64,000 nucleotides of DNA from Tetraselmis striata (Eukaryota > Chlorophyta > Chlorodendrophyceae > Chlorodendrales > Chlorodendraceae), in the NCBI GenBank assembly GCA_006384855.1, contig VCJN01000783.1, positions 1 through 64,000 on the forward strand. Direction: 5' to 3'. Of this stretch, positions 1-11,093 are shown piece by piece. A model generated the notes under the pieces. It had not been told where the DNA came from, made no database searches, and worked only from the letters and a program-made list of their open reading frames with translations. Numbering within the stretch: position 1 is the stretch's first letter; each line of letters starts with the position of its first letter. A program made the position numbers and the translations under genes.

Positions 1-108
1 TTCGTCAACCGCGACGCGCGGGCAGGCGGCATCGTCAGGCACCTGTCGGGCGTCGCCCTACTGCTACAGAAGGCAAGCCAAGATGTTATTTTGTGGATCG
101 CTGTATAA
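1..108 (+). CDS. possible 3' end of a gene entering from the left
   Basis: Frame 1 is open from the first base to a TAA at 106-108, 35 codons that begin FVNRDARAGG. The composition is GC-rich up to about base 80 and then turns AT-rich, as at the end of a coding exon followed by 3' UTR. I do not recognise the peptide. It could equally be a chance open frame at the window edge. Confidence 0.22.
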   Translation, partial: FVNRDARAGGIVRHLSGVALLLQKASQDVILWIAV

Positions 109-1200
109 ATAAAAGGATGAATAATATAAATCAGCAGTAGCACCAGATTATGATATTATAATAAAAATAAATAATGTTTTCACTCTTCCACAAAAGTTTA
201 GCCCTGCACGAATCCGCATGTGGGCGCATCGCTGCGCACTAGCATATAGCCAAAACCACGTGTAGTCTTGTACTTATACCGAAGCTTACCCTGTAGCTTC
301 CATGACGTTGGCTGCAGCGCACCCTCCGAAACTTTGGGTTGAATGATACATCATTTTATGTAGTGCTCTTTTTCCGCTCACAGTGAAAAATGTCGCTTTT
401 CAACAGACAATTGCACAAGGCGATTGCACGCGTTTCAGCTTCATGGGGTTGCGCATGCCCCCAGGCATTCACGCACGGATACTATGATAGTAAATGAATA
501 CATTTATTGTGGGATTTTTGCGCCTTTTGGGTGATGGCGTGGCTTCGCAGCCGGGCACGCGCACTACCCCTACAGTTTTGTCAGTGTTCGGAAGGGCCTA
601 AACTGCAGTGCATTGGTAGTATAACACGCGACGCGCTATATGGCCCAAGCTGAACCATGTGGATGGCACATATCAAAGTCTTTCCGATGCACTACTGCCA
701 TGACGCAGCGCGGGAGGTGTAGGCGGGAGGAAAGATAGCAGGCATTGTGCCAAAGCACCAGAAACTGCGAAATCACAGAAACTTCTATGCAAGAAAATGT
801 GGGTGTGCTGAGTTGGGGTAACATTATAATGAAGAGTTGTTTGTTTACTTGAGACCTGTAATAGTGGGCTCGATTCTGAGGCACTATGGCTGCACCCAGG
901 TGCCCGGTACGAGGCGTGACATTGGGCTCCAAATTTTGAAAACATGTTTTTGGGCTCGCATACTCCTCAAACGTTATCAAATGGCAATTCTGAGCGTGAA
1001 AATCCCGGCAGAATAAGTCCCCTTACCTTTATGGAATCGCATTTGCCATGCGCTTTCCTACGCGACCTCGTATGCCTCTATTCGACACCATTTCACGAAT
1101 AAATGCCTCTTGACACACCTCCCAAAAGTGCAATTGCAGCAGTTTTTTTTCCAACACCAGCGGCGCTGAGATTCATGTACCCTCTCGCGTGAAGACTCAT
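109..1200. other. non-coding spacer, nothing recognised
   Basis: AT-richer sequence with short open frames only on the minus strand near 636-980, which show no family motif and no codon bias. I see no repeat structure or RNA gene here. Confidence 0.5.
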
Positions 1201-1225
1201 TTTCACTTTAAAAAACACGGAGCAC

Positions 1226-1928
1226 GTGGAGGTCTGCAGGGAGCCGAACAAGCCGGAGGAGGTCGTGCGCGACAGGGCTCACACCGTCCTGCCATTCCGC
1301 ACCCGTCCCGACCTTACCAAGAGCTACGAATTTCGGGCACCGGTTCTCGTCATTCCGCCAACTGATATCGAAGGCTACCCTGGCAACCCGCACGTCACTG
1401 TCGCCCACTACCCTCGCCTTCCCCAAGACGAGCAGAAAAGACAGAATTTGCAAAGGAAGAATATTTCAGCAGCAGCGATGGCGGCGCACCGATATCTCCG
1501 CGAGATTGGCTGGCCCGCTGACGAGCTTGCCGCACAGCCGGTCCAGCCCAGACACATCAGATGGCAGCAGTGGCGCGCAGCTGACAACCCACAGCGCATG
1601 GAGGGTACAGTGCACCCGGTACACAGTTGCGCCCCCTAATTTAATACATTCGATAGCTTCACCACCTCTCAGCTTCAACTGTCCTTCCAAATGCAGCGAT
1701 GGCGGGCAGGGACCGGACTATTTGTACATAGCAGCGGACTTGCGGAGTGAGTGCTTTCACAGCCTGAGGATTCGTGGCAAGTGGCTGCTGTGTCACCAAG
1801 CGCAGCGTCAATGGAAAGGAGCCCAGCGGTTTGGGAAACAGCACATTATGCAAACGTGTGACAGACTCCCGACTCATGTACAACCCCCTCCGAAGCCTTC
1901 GCTGTTAGCAGGAGGCCTGGGCATGTAA
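1226..1928 (+). CDS. unidentified protein, probably two exons
   Basis: An open frame from ATG 1226 to 1639 has a protein-like composition (mixed charged and aromatic residues, motif PRLPQDEQKRQN). A second frame just downstream ends at TAA 1926-1928 and includes DYLYIAADLRSE. A phase-0 join is possible from CCG|GTACAC (donor about 1617) to GGGCAG|GGACC (acceptor about 1704). This gives roughly 200 residues with a Pro-rich tail. The true start may lie upstream, because CTGCAG|GG just before 1232 is also a usable acceptor. I do not recognise any domain, and it could be a transposon-derived protein. The exon structure is inference. Confidence 0.3.
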
Positions 1929-2231
1929 GGCTGCGACTGTGTGCGCCTAAACAGGACCAACCGGTGTTGTTCAAGGATCGGCTCGGGCGATTTCAAGCGA
2001 ACACACCGTATCATTAAAATTTTCAATCGCGAAAGGGAGTGACAAGTTGCGCAATATGTATCGGCGCGACGCTCCGGGATGTATGTACACAATGATTACC
2101 GCGTGCTTTTGCTGCACCGCCTTTCAATCCTGCATGGGGGCACCAGCACAGAGACCCACAGAGAGAGCCTGATTTTCAGTGGACTGAGGCTCGGTTGGCG
2201 CATGCAGATGACGGGCTAATGGCAGCAACTC

Positions 2232-3072
2232 TCACAAGGCAAAGCTATCCGACAAGCGCAGGCAGTCAGTCCCCCAAGGCCGGCAACCCCTAATGTCTGC
2301 CCAGCAATGGGCGCGAAGCAGGCGCACCTCCCGCAAGCACGGCCTCGGCCCGTCCATGCCGTAGTACGCCCGCCGGTTTACCTCGTGCGCCTGCGCCTCG
2401 CGCTCCGCGTCCGCCAGCGAAATCGCCTGCATCTCGTGCCGGATGTGCCGCGTGGCATCGCCCCCGGGGTACCGCTTGGTCTTCTCCGCCAGCAGCTCCC
2501 TCCCTGCACAGCGCCACGGACACCAGGCGCGGCCCGCCCCATCAGTGCCTTCGCCCCTTGGCAGCGCTTTGCTCGTCCAGGCGAAAACAAGCGGGGCGAG
2601 GCCGCCAGGGGTCCTGGTTGATCGGCAGAAGCCGAGCCTCACCTCGCCGCATGGCAGCGTTGCTGATCCAGCAGTCCTCCGCGGGCGTGGTGGCGGACCA
2701 CGTGCCGGCACCCTGCCCGCCCGACACGTACTTGCACATCTTCTTGTGGTGTTGCCAATCCACCTTGGCGCAGGTGTCGCTGCAGTACCACACCTGCCGG
2801 GCAGGCAGCCCCATCCGCCCATGTCAGCCAGCCAATTAAGTCAAAGGTAGCCGACTGCAATGGGCGCCGCATGCTTGGTGCGGCGCAGGCAGCCTGGGGC
2901 ATGGCGCCCGCACCGACGCGCAGTGCTCGCAGGGACGCAGCCTCTTCCCGTCCGCGCCGTAGTAGCTCTTCTTCCCGCAGCCTGCAACCCGCGTGCGCCG
3001 TTGAGAGTCGCGGGAATGCATGTACTCCCGTAGGGTGGCATAGTGAGAATGCCCTATGGCAAGGCATGTCAA
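2232..3072 (-). CDS. MYND-type zinc-finger protein
   Basis: Three exons join in phase: 3072-2914, 2793-2643 and 2503-2232. The zinc finger is split by the first intron: PCEHCAS in exon 1 is followed by VWYCSDTC and DWQHHKKMC in exon 2. Together they give the full MYND pattern (CxxC, CxxxC, then H and C), a fold that usually binds proline-rich partner peptides and appears in methyltransferases and ciliary assembly factors. Exon 3 is helical and charged, with HEMQAISLADAEREAQAHE. The start at 3072 needs no upstream intron and gives about 193 residues. Alternatively an acceptor at TTGCAG (exon from 2981) makes these the last exons of the CFAP97-like gene just upstream. The phase fits either way. 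The C-terminus may end earlier by splicing at GAG|GTGCGC near 2325. Confidence 0.6.
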
Positions 3073-3377
3073 AGCAGTATTATAATGAAGGACCAGGCAC
3101 CTCAGGAACCTCGGCCGGAAGCGATGCTGCCGGCCTGAGGCAATTCAGATTTTAACTCGTTCTATCTCGGTGTGAACAAGAAGCAACTATGAGAACCTAC
3201 CAATACCTGTACAGTGATTAATTATCATTGTTCCCCCCCCACACACACACACAAACACAGATAAACAAACACGCGTGTCCCTGTGTGTAGGCGTGCTGCG
3301 AGTTGGCACAATTCCACAATGATGCGACACGTATACGGGTGATGATGATGATGATGATGATACACATGGGGGCGCAC

Positions 3378-4458
3378 CGGAGCATAGCGCCACGCCCAGG
3401 GACTTGGGGACGCCCGTGTCGGCTGCGGCGGGTGGCCGCTTTGTAGAGGCCGCCGAGGCTCGCGCGCCGCGCTTAGATGGGGAGCCACGGTAGATGGCGG
3501 TGCGCTCCTGCCAGGCGCCGCGCAGATCCACGCCCTTCCCCAGCTGCCAGCCACCCCGAGGCGCAGCCACGACCTCAGCGCACCCCAGCAGCCCCGGCCC
3601 CGCCCCAGCCAGGGCGGCCTGGCGGCATGATGCGACGTGCCACTGTCCCCGGACAGCAGGGGACAAGCCATTGTGCTGACATGGTAGCGGATGTGCCATC
3701 ATGCCCACTGAGGGAGCAACGGCGAGCACACCTGGTTGGCCGTCACGAACGAGTCCTTCCGGCGCTTGTAGCGGTCGTCCAGCTTGGCTGCGATCCGCAC
3801 GTTCTCCTGCTCGATCTCCCTCTGCCGCGCGCCGCGGTTCACGAGCTCCGTCTCGTCTGCACGCGGCGCCAGGCACCACACCGCAACTGTGTCAGCAGCC
3901 GCCCGCGGGCAGGTCGACGTGACAGGCCCCCTTGTGTTTCGATGATGCATGCCTTCCCCGGAATTAGACCCGCGCCCCCATGCTGTCGCGACCACACGCT
4001 GCTCCTGCTCGTGCCAGAAGGAAAAAAGTCGTAGGGCGAGCGGACAAGGCAGCAGACGAGGGGAGGGGCGCACCCGGCACCGGCGGCCACTCCTGCTGTG
4101 GCTTGGAGGCGGTGCGGCCCTGCATCATCGTGGTGCGCTGCATCCCGGGGTTGCGCCCGCCCTGCAGTGGCCCCAGCAAGGCGGGTGCAGGGGAGGCGCG
4201 GGTTGGAGGGGGGGGGGAGACTCAGCCGCCCGGCACTGCAAGGGAGGCAATCGAGGCGCGCGGCACCCCGTGCTCCAGGGTGGCGTGCGGTGCATGCGGC
4301 TGCCCGTACCCGCATGGACTTGTAGCTGTTGGGCGCATGGAACGCGGAGGGCGGCTCGCGCTTGATCTCCTGCAGCTTCCTGCGCCACAGGCGCCATGCT
4401 CTGTGAGTGCTGCATGCATCTTCTGCTAGACATGCCCCTCATGGCCAATACCCAATGT

Positions 4459-4505
<47 letters not shown>

Positions 4506-4941
4506 TAGTTGGGGGCGGGGGACTCACTTGCCCATGATTCGATTCACCCGCTCAATCTCTGCCGCCTTCAGCCGCGCATTCTACAACCCGGGGCGGCAGG
4601 CACGTCTCAGCATCCTCACGGGCAGGCAAGGCAGGGCAGGGCATGTCGCGTAGCCACACTACTGCCGCCACCGCCCTCAACCCAAAGCCCCCCACCGCTG
4701 CACCCCTGCTGCACACCACCCTGGCAGGTGAGTCAGGCCCCACCTTGACCGCCGTCCCCTCGGTCTTCTTCTTCCGCCCCGCCGCGGTAGTGCTACGTGT
4801 GGTAGCGGCCGCCGTAGCCGAGCGGATCGGGCTGCTGCTGCTGGGCAGCACCGGCTCCGTGTACGGGTCCAGCTCCTCCCACTCAGGGGGATCGCTGCCG
4901 CCGCCGCGGAAGCCCTTCCCCAGGTACACATTCTCGCCCAT
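3378..4941 (-). CDS. CFAP97/hemingway-like cilia protein
   Basis: Six exons join in phase: 4941-4744, 4580-4528, 4379-4310, 4161-4074, 3856-3732 and 3543-3378 or beyond. The N-terminus is MGENVYLGKGFRGGG with an acidic patch. Two coiled segments follow: NARLKAAEIERVNRIMG running into KLQEIKRE, and later ELVNRGARQREIEQEN. This pair of Asn-containing helices separated by a basic linker (YKSMRGGRNPG) resembles the KIAA1430/hemingway domain of CFAP97 proteins, which act in ciliary axonemes. The assignment rests on pattern recognition, not on a search. The 3' end is uncertain: the last frame stays open to 3187 across a GAT-repeat region, or splices at TCCG|GTGCGC (3378) into the MYND exons. The neighbouring BBS5 and RIB43a genes are also ciliary, which fits. 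Confidence 0.5.
4456..4500. repeat. (TG)n microsatellite in an intron
   Basis: A TG run lies in the intron between exons 2 and 3 of the CFAP97-like gene, close to the GTGAGT donor. Confidence 0.9.
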
Positions 4942-4997
4942 AGCGCCCCCCCTGCCTCCTGGCTGCCCAATGCAGGGGACACAGCGAGGGCGCCGTT

Positions 4998-4999
<2 letters not shown>

Positions 5000-5043
<44 letters not shown>
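5000..5043. repeat. (CA)n microsatellite upstream of the CFAP97-like gene
   Basis: About 40 bases of uninterrupted CA about 60 bp upstream of the probable start codon at 4941 (minus strand). Confidence 0.9.
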
Positions 5044-6045
5044 CACAGCAGCATACATGTGCACGGTTGTCTGTCTTAGTGCATATCAGTGTCATCCTCA
5101 AAGACACAAAGACTCGCATGGCCGCATATACATACACATAGTATGCATACTCGCAGACACAAACGCATGGTGCCAGTGGACCCAAAACAACCCTTATTAC
5201 AAGCCTCGCATGCAACAAATAAATCAGATCAGTCCCATAGTTCCGTTATCGTTTCGTCTACCTCTCTCAGGCTCAGCAGGGTCTCTGTGTCCGTATTGCC
5301 ACGTCGAACGTGAAGCATACACATATTAAAACAGCATGCGCATGCATAGACGCACACGATGGCCATTGCCTGGCAGGTGGCCCCATGCTGTACGGCGTCT
5401 CCACCACGCTGCCCACCACGCTCACATCCACGCAACTCATATTCCGCGGCTGCCATCATCGGAGCCATGATCTCTCCCGAGGCAACGGCCACCCGCCACG
5501 AGTGGACCGTTTTCAAAGGGGGTTGTTGTGCCTGTCCCCCTATATGCGTTCCTGACCCGCTCCCCCCCCCTCCACCCGCGGCCCACACGACCACCTGACG
5601 CCGTCAGGAGAAGTGCCCGACCTGCTGGCTGCGCCTTGCGCGGGTATCGAAGAGCAGTTAAGGGACGAAAAGGTGGCAGTCAGAGCTCTGCGTTCTAGCC
5701 AAGCCGTGCTCGGCGCGTCTATCAGCGGTACAGACTCCCCGGTGCTGGTCTTTCCTCTGCTGTTCGTCTCTACATTACGCCTCCAAGCTACGTTACTGTG
5801 GTACGGGTACCTGGAATCTAGGCCATCGCTACGACGCGCCGCAGATGTAGATAAACTCCATACATAGTCGCTAATAATATGGCGCGGATGATTCTACTGG
5901 CGATTATAGTGGTCGCTATGCCCATAAAGTCGCTATATATATTATAATATAATTCGCCGTAAGTACTGAAATAATAATCAGGGTGTTGCTGATTATTCAT
6001 CGTATACCCTATGATTAGCGCGGGCAGGCAGTGTACGAGTACAGG
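5044..6045. other. spacer with no supported gene
   Basis: Only short open frames on both strands (for example 5613-5867), without recognisable motifs. From about 5860 the sequence becomes AT-rich and carries TAGTCGCT at 5865 and a close variant near 5928. Confidence 0.45.
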
Positions 6046-6605
6046 GTAGACCCGTTGCAGGAGTGCGGAATCCACAGAGCAGCACGCGGATCAATCGTAG
6101 TATAGTCGCTACGTTAGTACATTGTACAGACCCGCGTCCGCCGACCCGCCGACCCGGGGCCCGGCGTCCGTCGACGGACGGGCGGCGAGGCGGACGGGCG
6201 ACGGCCGTCCGGCGTCCGGCGACGGACGAACGACAGCGTCCGGCGTCCGGGTCCGGTCCACGCGGCGGGCTCGGTGCTTCGCGCCATGCCCGCCCCGTGG
6301 ACCTGACGACCAGTACCTATTTACATCGGGGCTTTCACCAAGACCAGTACCCGTACCCGTAGTCAGCTGGTAAGCGCGACGGTTTCTTATTTTTCGCCCC
6401 CGGGACATGACTGGCACCAGTGAAACCCTTCCAGCGTCTCTACGACGGCCGTTTAGGCAGCAATCCAGTTACGAAAAGCCCTGGGTAGGCGACGGTTATT
6501 TTGTCCTTCGCGGAATTATGACGGAATATACAACGGATACATTTTCGATATGCTAATAATATATGCGAAACCGTTCCGAAGGCCGGCGACAGACAGACAT
6601 ACGCA
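6046..6605 (+). repeat. dispersed repeat, left copy
   Basis: This segment recurs in inverted orientation at 20780-21232. Shared blocks are GACCCGTTGCA followed by GGAATCCACAG, a very GC-rich centre with the palindrome GTCCGTCGACGGAC, TAAGCGCGACGG, and a right part with GCGGAATTATGACGGA and ACATTTTCGAT. The open frames on both strands in the GC-rich centre are by-products of CG-rich composition. It may be a non-autonomous transposon; no clean terminal repeats were found. Confidence 0.65.
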
Positions 6606-6723
6606 CACACGCACAGAGTCGCTGGTATTACGGGGTTATACACCTGCAATACGGGGTGGTTTCCTGATCGCCTTTTGCAGCTAGCTCATGTAACCTAATT
6701 CCCATCAAATATATATAAGAAAA

Positions 6724-9700
6724 GGCCCTATCTTTCAACATGCCCTATCTTTCAACACTTTCCCTAGAAGCCCTAGCTGTCCAGCCGTTGGGCCACTGCT
6801 ACGAGTTGTCTATGGCGCGTCCGATAGCCCTTGAGAAGGGCTACCTTAGGGCGGAGGGCCGCCCCCGATGGACTTTCCTGGTGTGTGCTAGGCAGGGGTG
6901 AAGCGATGGGGGTCAACATTTTTTCCGGGTCGCGAGGAAAATAAATACGGCGCGCGTTTCAACACATCAGAATCATCCGGTTGCACGTGGCCGTGCGTCT
7001 CCACTAACTCTCACCACCGTCCTTGCAGTGCCGCTTAGAGGCTGTGGTAGTCGGTCAAGGCGGGGCGTGGCTGCCCAAGTCCCTGGGGGACGACATAGCC
7101 GGCTCGCAAGTCAGCCAGCTCGATGGCATGTGGGCCATCGCGCGCCGCGACGCGCGGTCGTACGAGGGAAAGGTCGGGACAATTCTCAGCGCGCTCGTCT
7201 GACCGCCCACCCAAGAAGCACACGGCAACCCGCAAAGCCGCCACCGACGCATAACGTGGGCGAGGTCGACCCCGTAAAGAACCCCTCAGTCAGTCGAGTG
7301 ACCCCTTTAACGCTCGAGGCGACTACAACGTCGGTGAGAAGGCGAAGCGCGCGCTGGAGCATGCTGTCGAGCTTGTTCTTGCTGGTGTTGAAAAGCCGGC
7401 CAAAGCTGCAAAGAGCTATGGCGTGTACAGGACGACGCTTATCGCTGCTGTCAAGAGGGCAAGAGAGACTATGAAATAGGGCAAGACTCCTGTTGTTGCT
7501 GCTGGAACCCGCCCAACAACCATGACTCGTGAGGACGAATCGTCCCTTGCAATTGCGTCCTGATCTGGGCAGACCGTGGGCTGGCGCTAAGCAAGCGAGC
7601 CGTCAAGAAGCACGCGCTGGACATCATTATTAAAAACCGTGGCTATGATAAAGACCATGTCGCCAAGATCTGAATCAAACGAGGAAAGATGTCTTGAAAA
7701 TGGTTTCGCGGTTTCATGCGCCGCCACCCTGAGCTGCGTGCGCGGGTAGCTGACCGCTTAGACCCCAATCGATGGCTTGTAACCATAAAGGATATGCTCA
7801 CACTATACAATGCCATCGCTGAATTTGATAAAGAACATGGTCCGCTGGATCCTAGCCGAATCTCCAATCTAGATGAGACCTCTTTTAGACCTGATGGGAG
7901 AGTGGAGCGGGTCATCACCAGGAAGGGGGCCAAGGGTACACACACGTCGCAGAACGAATCGCGGTTCTCCATCACTATGCTGCCTGTCATTGTCGCTGAT
8001 GGCACACAGCTTATACCTCTTTTTATTGTGAAGGGGAAAAACATGCCAGATTGGTGGGACGGGCTAGACTTATCAAACACCATTCTTAGGGACGTTGAGC
8101 TTACAACACAGAAGAATGCGTGGATGGACGGCGACCTCTACCACTACTGGGCAGAGACGGTGTTCCTGCCCTACACAGAGGAACTACGCCGCACAGGCAA
8201 AATATTGCTGATCATTGACAACTTCAGGTGAGCAAGCTAGCTTGCACTTAGCGACTTCTACCAGCTCAAAAGATGGCATGGTAAACTTGCAACTATCATC
8301 TTACATTTATGTGTGGATTTTTATCCAGCGGGCACACACAGGTTGACACACTGGATCTATTGGCAGCAAACAACGTGGACTGTCTCGGACTCCCTCCCCA
8401 CGCCACACACATTGCCCAGCCACTTGACCAGCAACCTATGCGTAACCTGAAGGATGGCTTGACTAAATTCATGGAGTGGTGGCGGAACCTCAAGGACGAG
8501 AATTAATTGAAGGTCATCACAGAGGAGCTACTAGTCTCGCTCCTGGTCTACCCCGGATGCCCAGAGCTAGATGGCATGTGTGTCTGGGAATGGGCGTTCA
8601 GCGAGAAAGCCATCAAGTCTGCATACATGAACACATGCATCTACCCTTTGGATCCAGACGCCACTAAGGATGCTGTGTATTTTCGATAACCTCCCGAGCC
8701 CGTCCCCACCGCGCCACCAAGTGACGCCAACGGTGCTGAGGACGACTCCGGTGACAACGACATGGAGTGGGACGACGACGCAGACGATGAGTGCCCCCTG
8801 CATGCTGCCCTCTGCGAGCCGGCAGTGGATCTAATGCTCGAGGCAAGTAGCATGCTGTCTCCACTTCCCACAGCTGCTGCAACTAGCCCGGCAAATCGTT
8901 CGGGCATCATTCACTGCAGCCCCGCGAGCCCCTTCTCAGCCTGGAGCAAGGGCGAGCTTCTCAGCGCCGTCCTGGACAAGCGCTTCCAGGCGGCGGCGGA
9001 GTGCGCTCTGACTGCAACCCGCCTCAGCGCAGAAGAGAGCCCTGACAACCCCGCGCATGCAACGCTCCAAGAAGCCTTGCAGGCTGCAGCAGGCGGCCAG
9101 CCCGAACCCAAGCTACCCAAGAAGGTGACGCCATCAACTTTGCAGAGGGCTGGCGCTGCCTTGGAGATAGCAGCGAAGGTAGAAGAAAAGAAGGAGCAGC
9201 AAGTAAACAAGGCAGAGGAGGGGGTGGCGAACGCCATGTGCCGCAAGACAAAGATAGCCGAAGCCGTGGCTGAAGCTGAGCTAAGTGTGCTAGGTGCCCA
9301 TGTCAAGGTTGCGGACGCTAAGATCGCCGCAGGGCAAGATTCAAGTGCGCGCGAGCGCCAAGATGCGCGTGACGAAATGAGCGTTTTTGATAGCAACGAC
9401 AGTGAGGAAGGCGAGGAGGAGATAGAGGAGGAGGAAAAGGAGGATGGAGAACAGGGCGAGGACGAGCTGGACCCTGCCTACATAGATGAGAACGACGATG
9501 GGCTGAACTGGTAGAAAGTAGGTGCTACGAATTTGTAAGGATAAGCCCCCCCCCCCCCCCCCTCCCCCCCGGGCCCTAGATCCCGCCCTCGTTCGCCTTC
9601 ATCACCCACTCATCAAGCGTCCCCCAGCCCAGCATCCGGACTCGCGGACTCAGAACCGGAGGGGGGGGGGGGGGGGGGGGCAGTACCAAGGCGGATAGAG

Positions 9701-9961
9701 CGGCGAGCACAGCAAAGAGCGGGCTCGGCGGAGATGTCGAAAAGATAGGGCCGCCCCGGTTACAACACCCCTGCCTGACCCACACGGCTAGCCACTAGGC
9801 ATGCAACCCTTACACGAGCACCGTTGACCACGCCCGACCGCCCACACCTAGGGCAACTCTAGGGCTTAGATCGGTGGGGTTTGTGCCATTGCAGCTGCTT
9901 CCTGGGTCCTGTGGCAGGGCAGGTGGTGGCAGGAAGCCAAAAATGTGTTGAAGATAGGGCC
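6724..9961 (+). mobile_element. pogo-type (Tc1/mariner superfamily) DNA transposon, decayed
   Basis: The ends are short inverted repeats: GGCCCTATCTTTCAACA at 6724, partly repeated at 6742, and its complement TGTTGAAGATAGGGCC ending at 9961. Inside lies a transposase with an N-terminal helix-turn-helix, a DDE core and the pogo-family signature PPHATHIAQPLD. Several stop codons interrupt the reading frame, so this copy cannot make the full protein. A clear TA target duplication could not be seen. A poly(C) and a poly(G) run (about 9547 and 9661) sit near the right end. Confidence 0.7.
7321..9514 (+). pseudogene. pogo-like transposase, interrupted
   Basis: Parts in order: a psq-like helix-turn-helix (about 7321-7479, with EKPAKAAKSYGVYRTTL), ended by TAG at 7477; a shifted frame with WADRGLALSKRAVKKHA holding TGA codons near 7671 and 7695; then the catalytic core from 7716 with NLDETSF and LLIIDNF. 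A normal intron (8228-8328, AG|GTGAGC to CCAG|C) joins LLIIDNF to SGHTQVDTLDLL and LPPHATHIAQPLD. After TAA codons near 8504 and 8687 the same frame continues to 9514 as an acidic, Ala/Glu-rich probable coiled-coil tail ending GLNW. The region is clearly transposase-derived and non-functional as read. TAA and TGA recoding is unlikely because host genes use both as stops. Confidence 0.7.
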
Positions 9962-9997
9962 GTGTCTCGCTATACATATGTATATGTATATGTATAT

Positions 9998-10785
9998 GTT
10001 AAGACCCATCTAAGTGCCATGTGTATACACAGGTCATGGTCAAAATGCCATGTGTGTATACACAAGGTATTTAGGTGCCCTGTGTATGCACAGGGCATTA
10101 CCTTGTATGCCATGTGTATACACACAGGTCACTTGCATTGACCTGTGTACACATAAGTCATTTTGAGCATGACATGTGTATACATTTTGACACAGGTCAC
10201 TTGAAATCGCCTTGTGTACACACAGGTCATAGAAAATGACCCAAGTCCGAACATCGCTGCCTTGTTTGTACACAGCAGGTCATATGACATATGACCCAAG
10301 GACATGTTTTCATTCATGCCATTTCAGCACAGATGCCCCATGTGCAAACAAGATGTCGGGTTGTAGGTATGCTTTTACATTGGTGACTCATGTATACACA
10401 AGTCAAACACGGGTAATGTCCCAAGTCCGAACACGCCAATTCTAGACCAGATTTGCTACTTGGGCCATGCAGACTATCCTGTGCATATGTCCTATGTACA
10501 TGAAAATAGAGGTGTTCGTAATTGGGTAAAAAAAAAGACCTATGTGTACATGGGTGAAAAAATCATTTTACTTGCTTGTGTATACACAGGTCATCATTGA
10601 TGACCCGTGTACACACAGGTCGTTGATTACGGTATCGACCTGTGTATACATAGGCAAACTAATGACATATGTGTACACATGTCAGTTAAACAGACGACCC
10701 GTGTACACACAGGTCAAATTGATGACCTGTGTATACATAGGGCGACATGTGTGTACACAGGGCATTTTCGCACATGGGTCTTAAC
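9998..10785. mobile_element. non-autonomous element packed with palindromic TGTGTATACACA units
   Basis: The segment is bounded by perfect 12-bp inverted ends, GTTAAGACCCAT at 9998-10009 and ATGGGTCTTAAC at 10774-10785. Both ends sit in AT-dinucleotide tracts. Inside are about 17 copies of a degenerate unit of the form (C/A)(C/T)TGTGTATACACAGGTCA, whose core is its own reverse complement. Spacing varies from about 20 to 130 bp, so this is not a simple tandem array. No open frame is convincing. Subterminal repeats of this kind are known as transposase-binding sites in several DNA transposon superfamilies; a role here is inference. Confidence 0.6.
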
Positions 10786-11093
10786 AATATATATATATAT
10801 ATATAAATAAATATATATATATATATTATATACGCCTTCCTATATATATATACGGCTATATATATATACGCTTTACCCGTACTGGTGTTGTTACGTGTCG
10901 TAGTGGCCACTAATCCTTCATAAGTAGCGACCAATCCTACGTAACGATCAGTACGTAACTATTCTTGTTAATATAATCATAGCCGCTTTTTGTCTTTATG
11001 ATTTATTCTGCTTCAATTCTTGATCAATCATCTTACTAATCGCAGCTTAATTTATAACAGCGTCATATTATTGCGACCAGCCATTTACGGAAG
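10786..11093. other. AT-rich spacer with TA microsatellite
   Basis: TA-dinucleotide runs at about 10786-10870, then AT-rich sequence without a recognisable feature. Confidence 0.6.

Noticed and set aside
6063-6417. Arg/Gly-rich open frames on both strands of the dispersed repeat
   Set aside because: High CG content removes stop codons in all frames; the inverted copy keeps sequence but not one reading frame.
7321-8690. In-frame TAA and TGA codons considered as recoded sense codons
   Set aside because: BBS5 ends in TGA, the GNAT gene in TAA and the MULE transposase in TAG, so all three work as stops; the transposase also has a frame change.
9998-10785. Repeat array considered as a CRISPR-like array
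   Set aside because: Spacing is irregular, units are degenerate and palindromic, and the window is eukaryotic.
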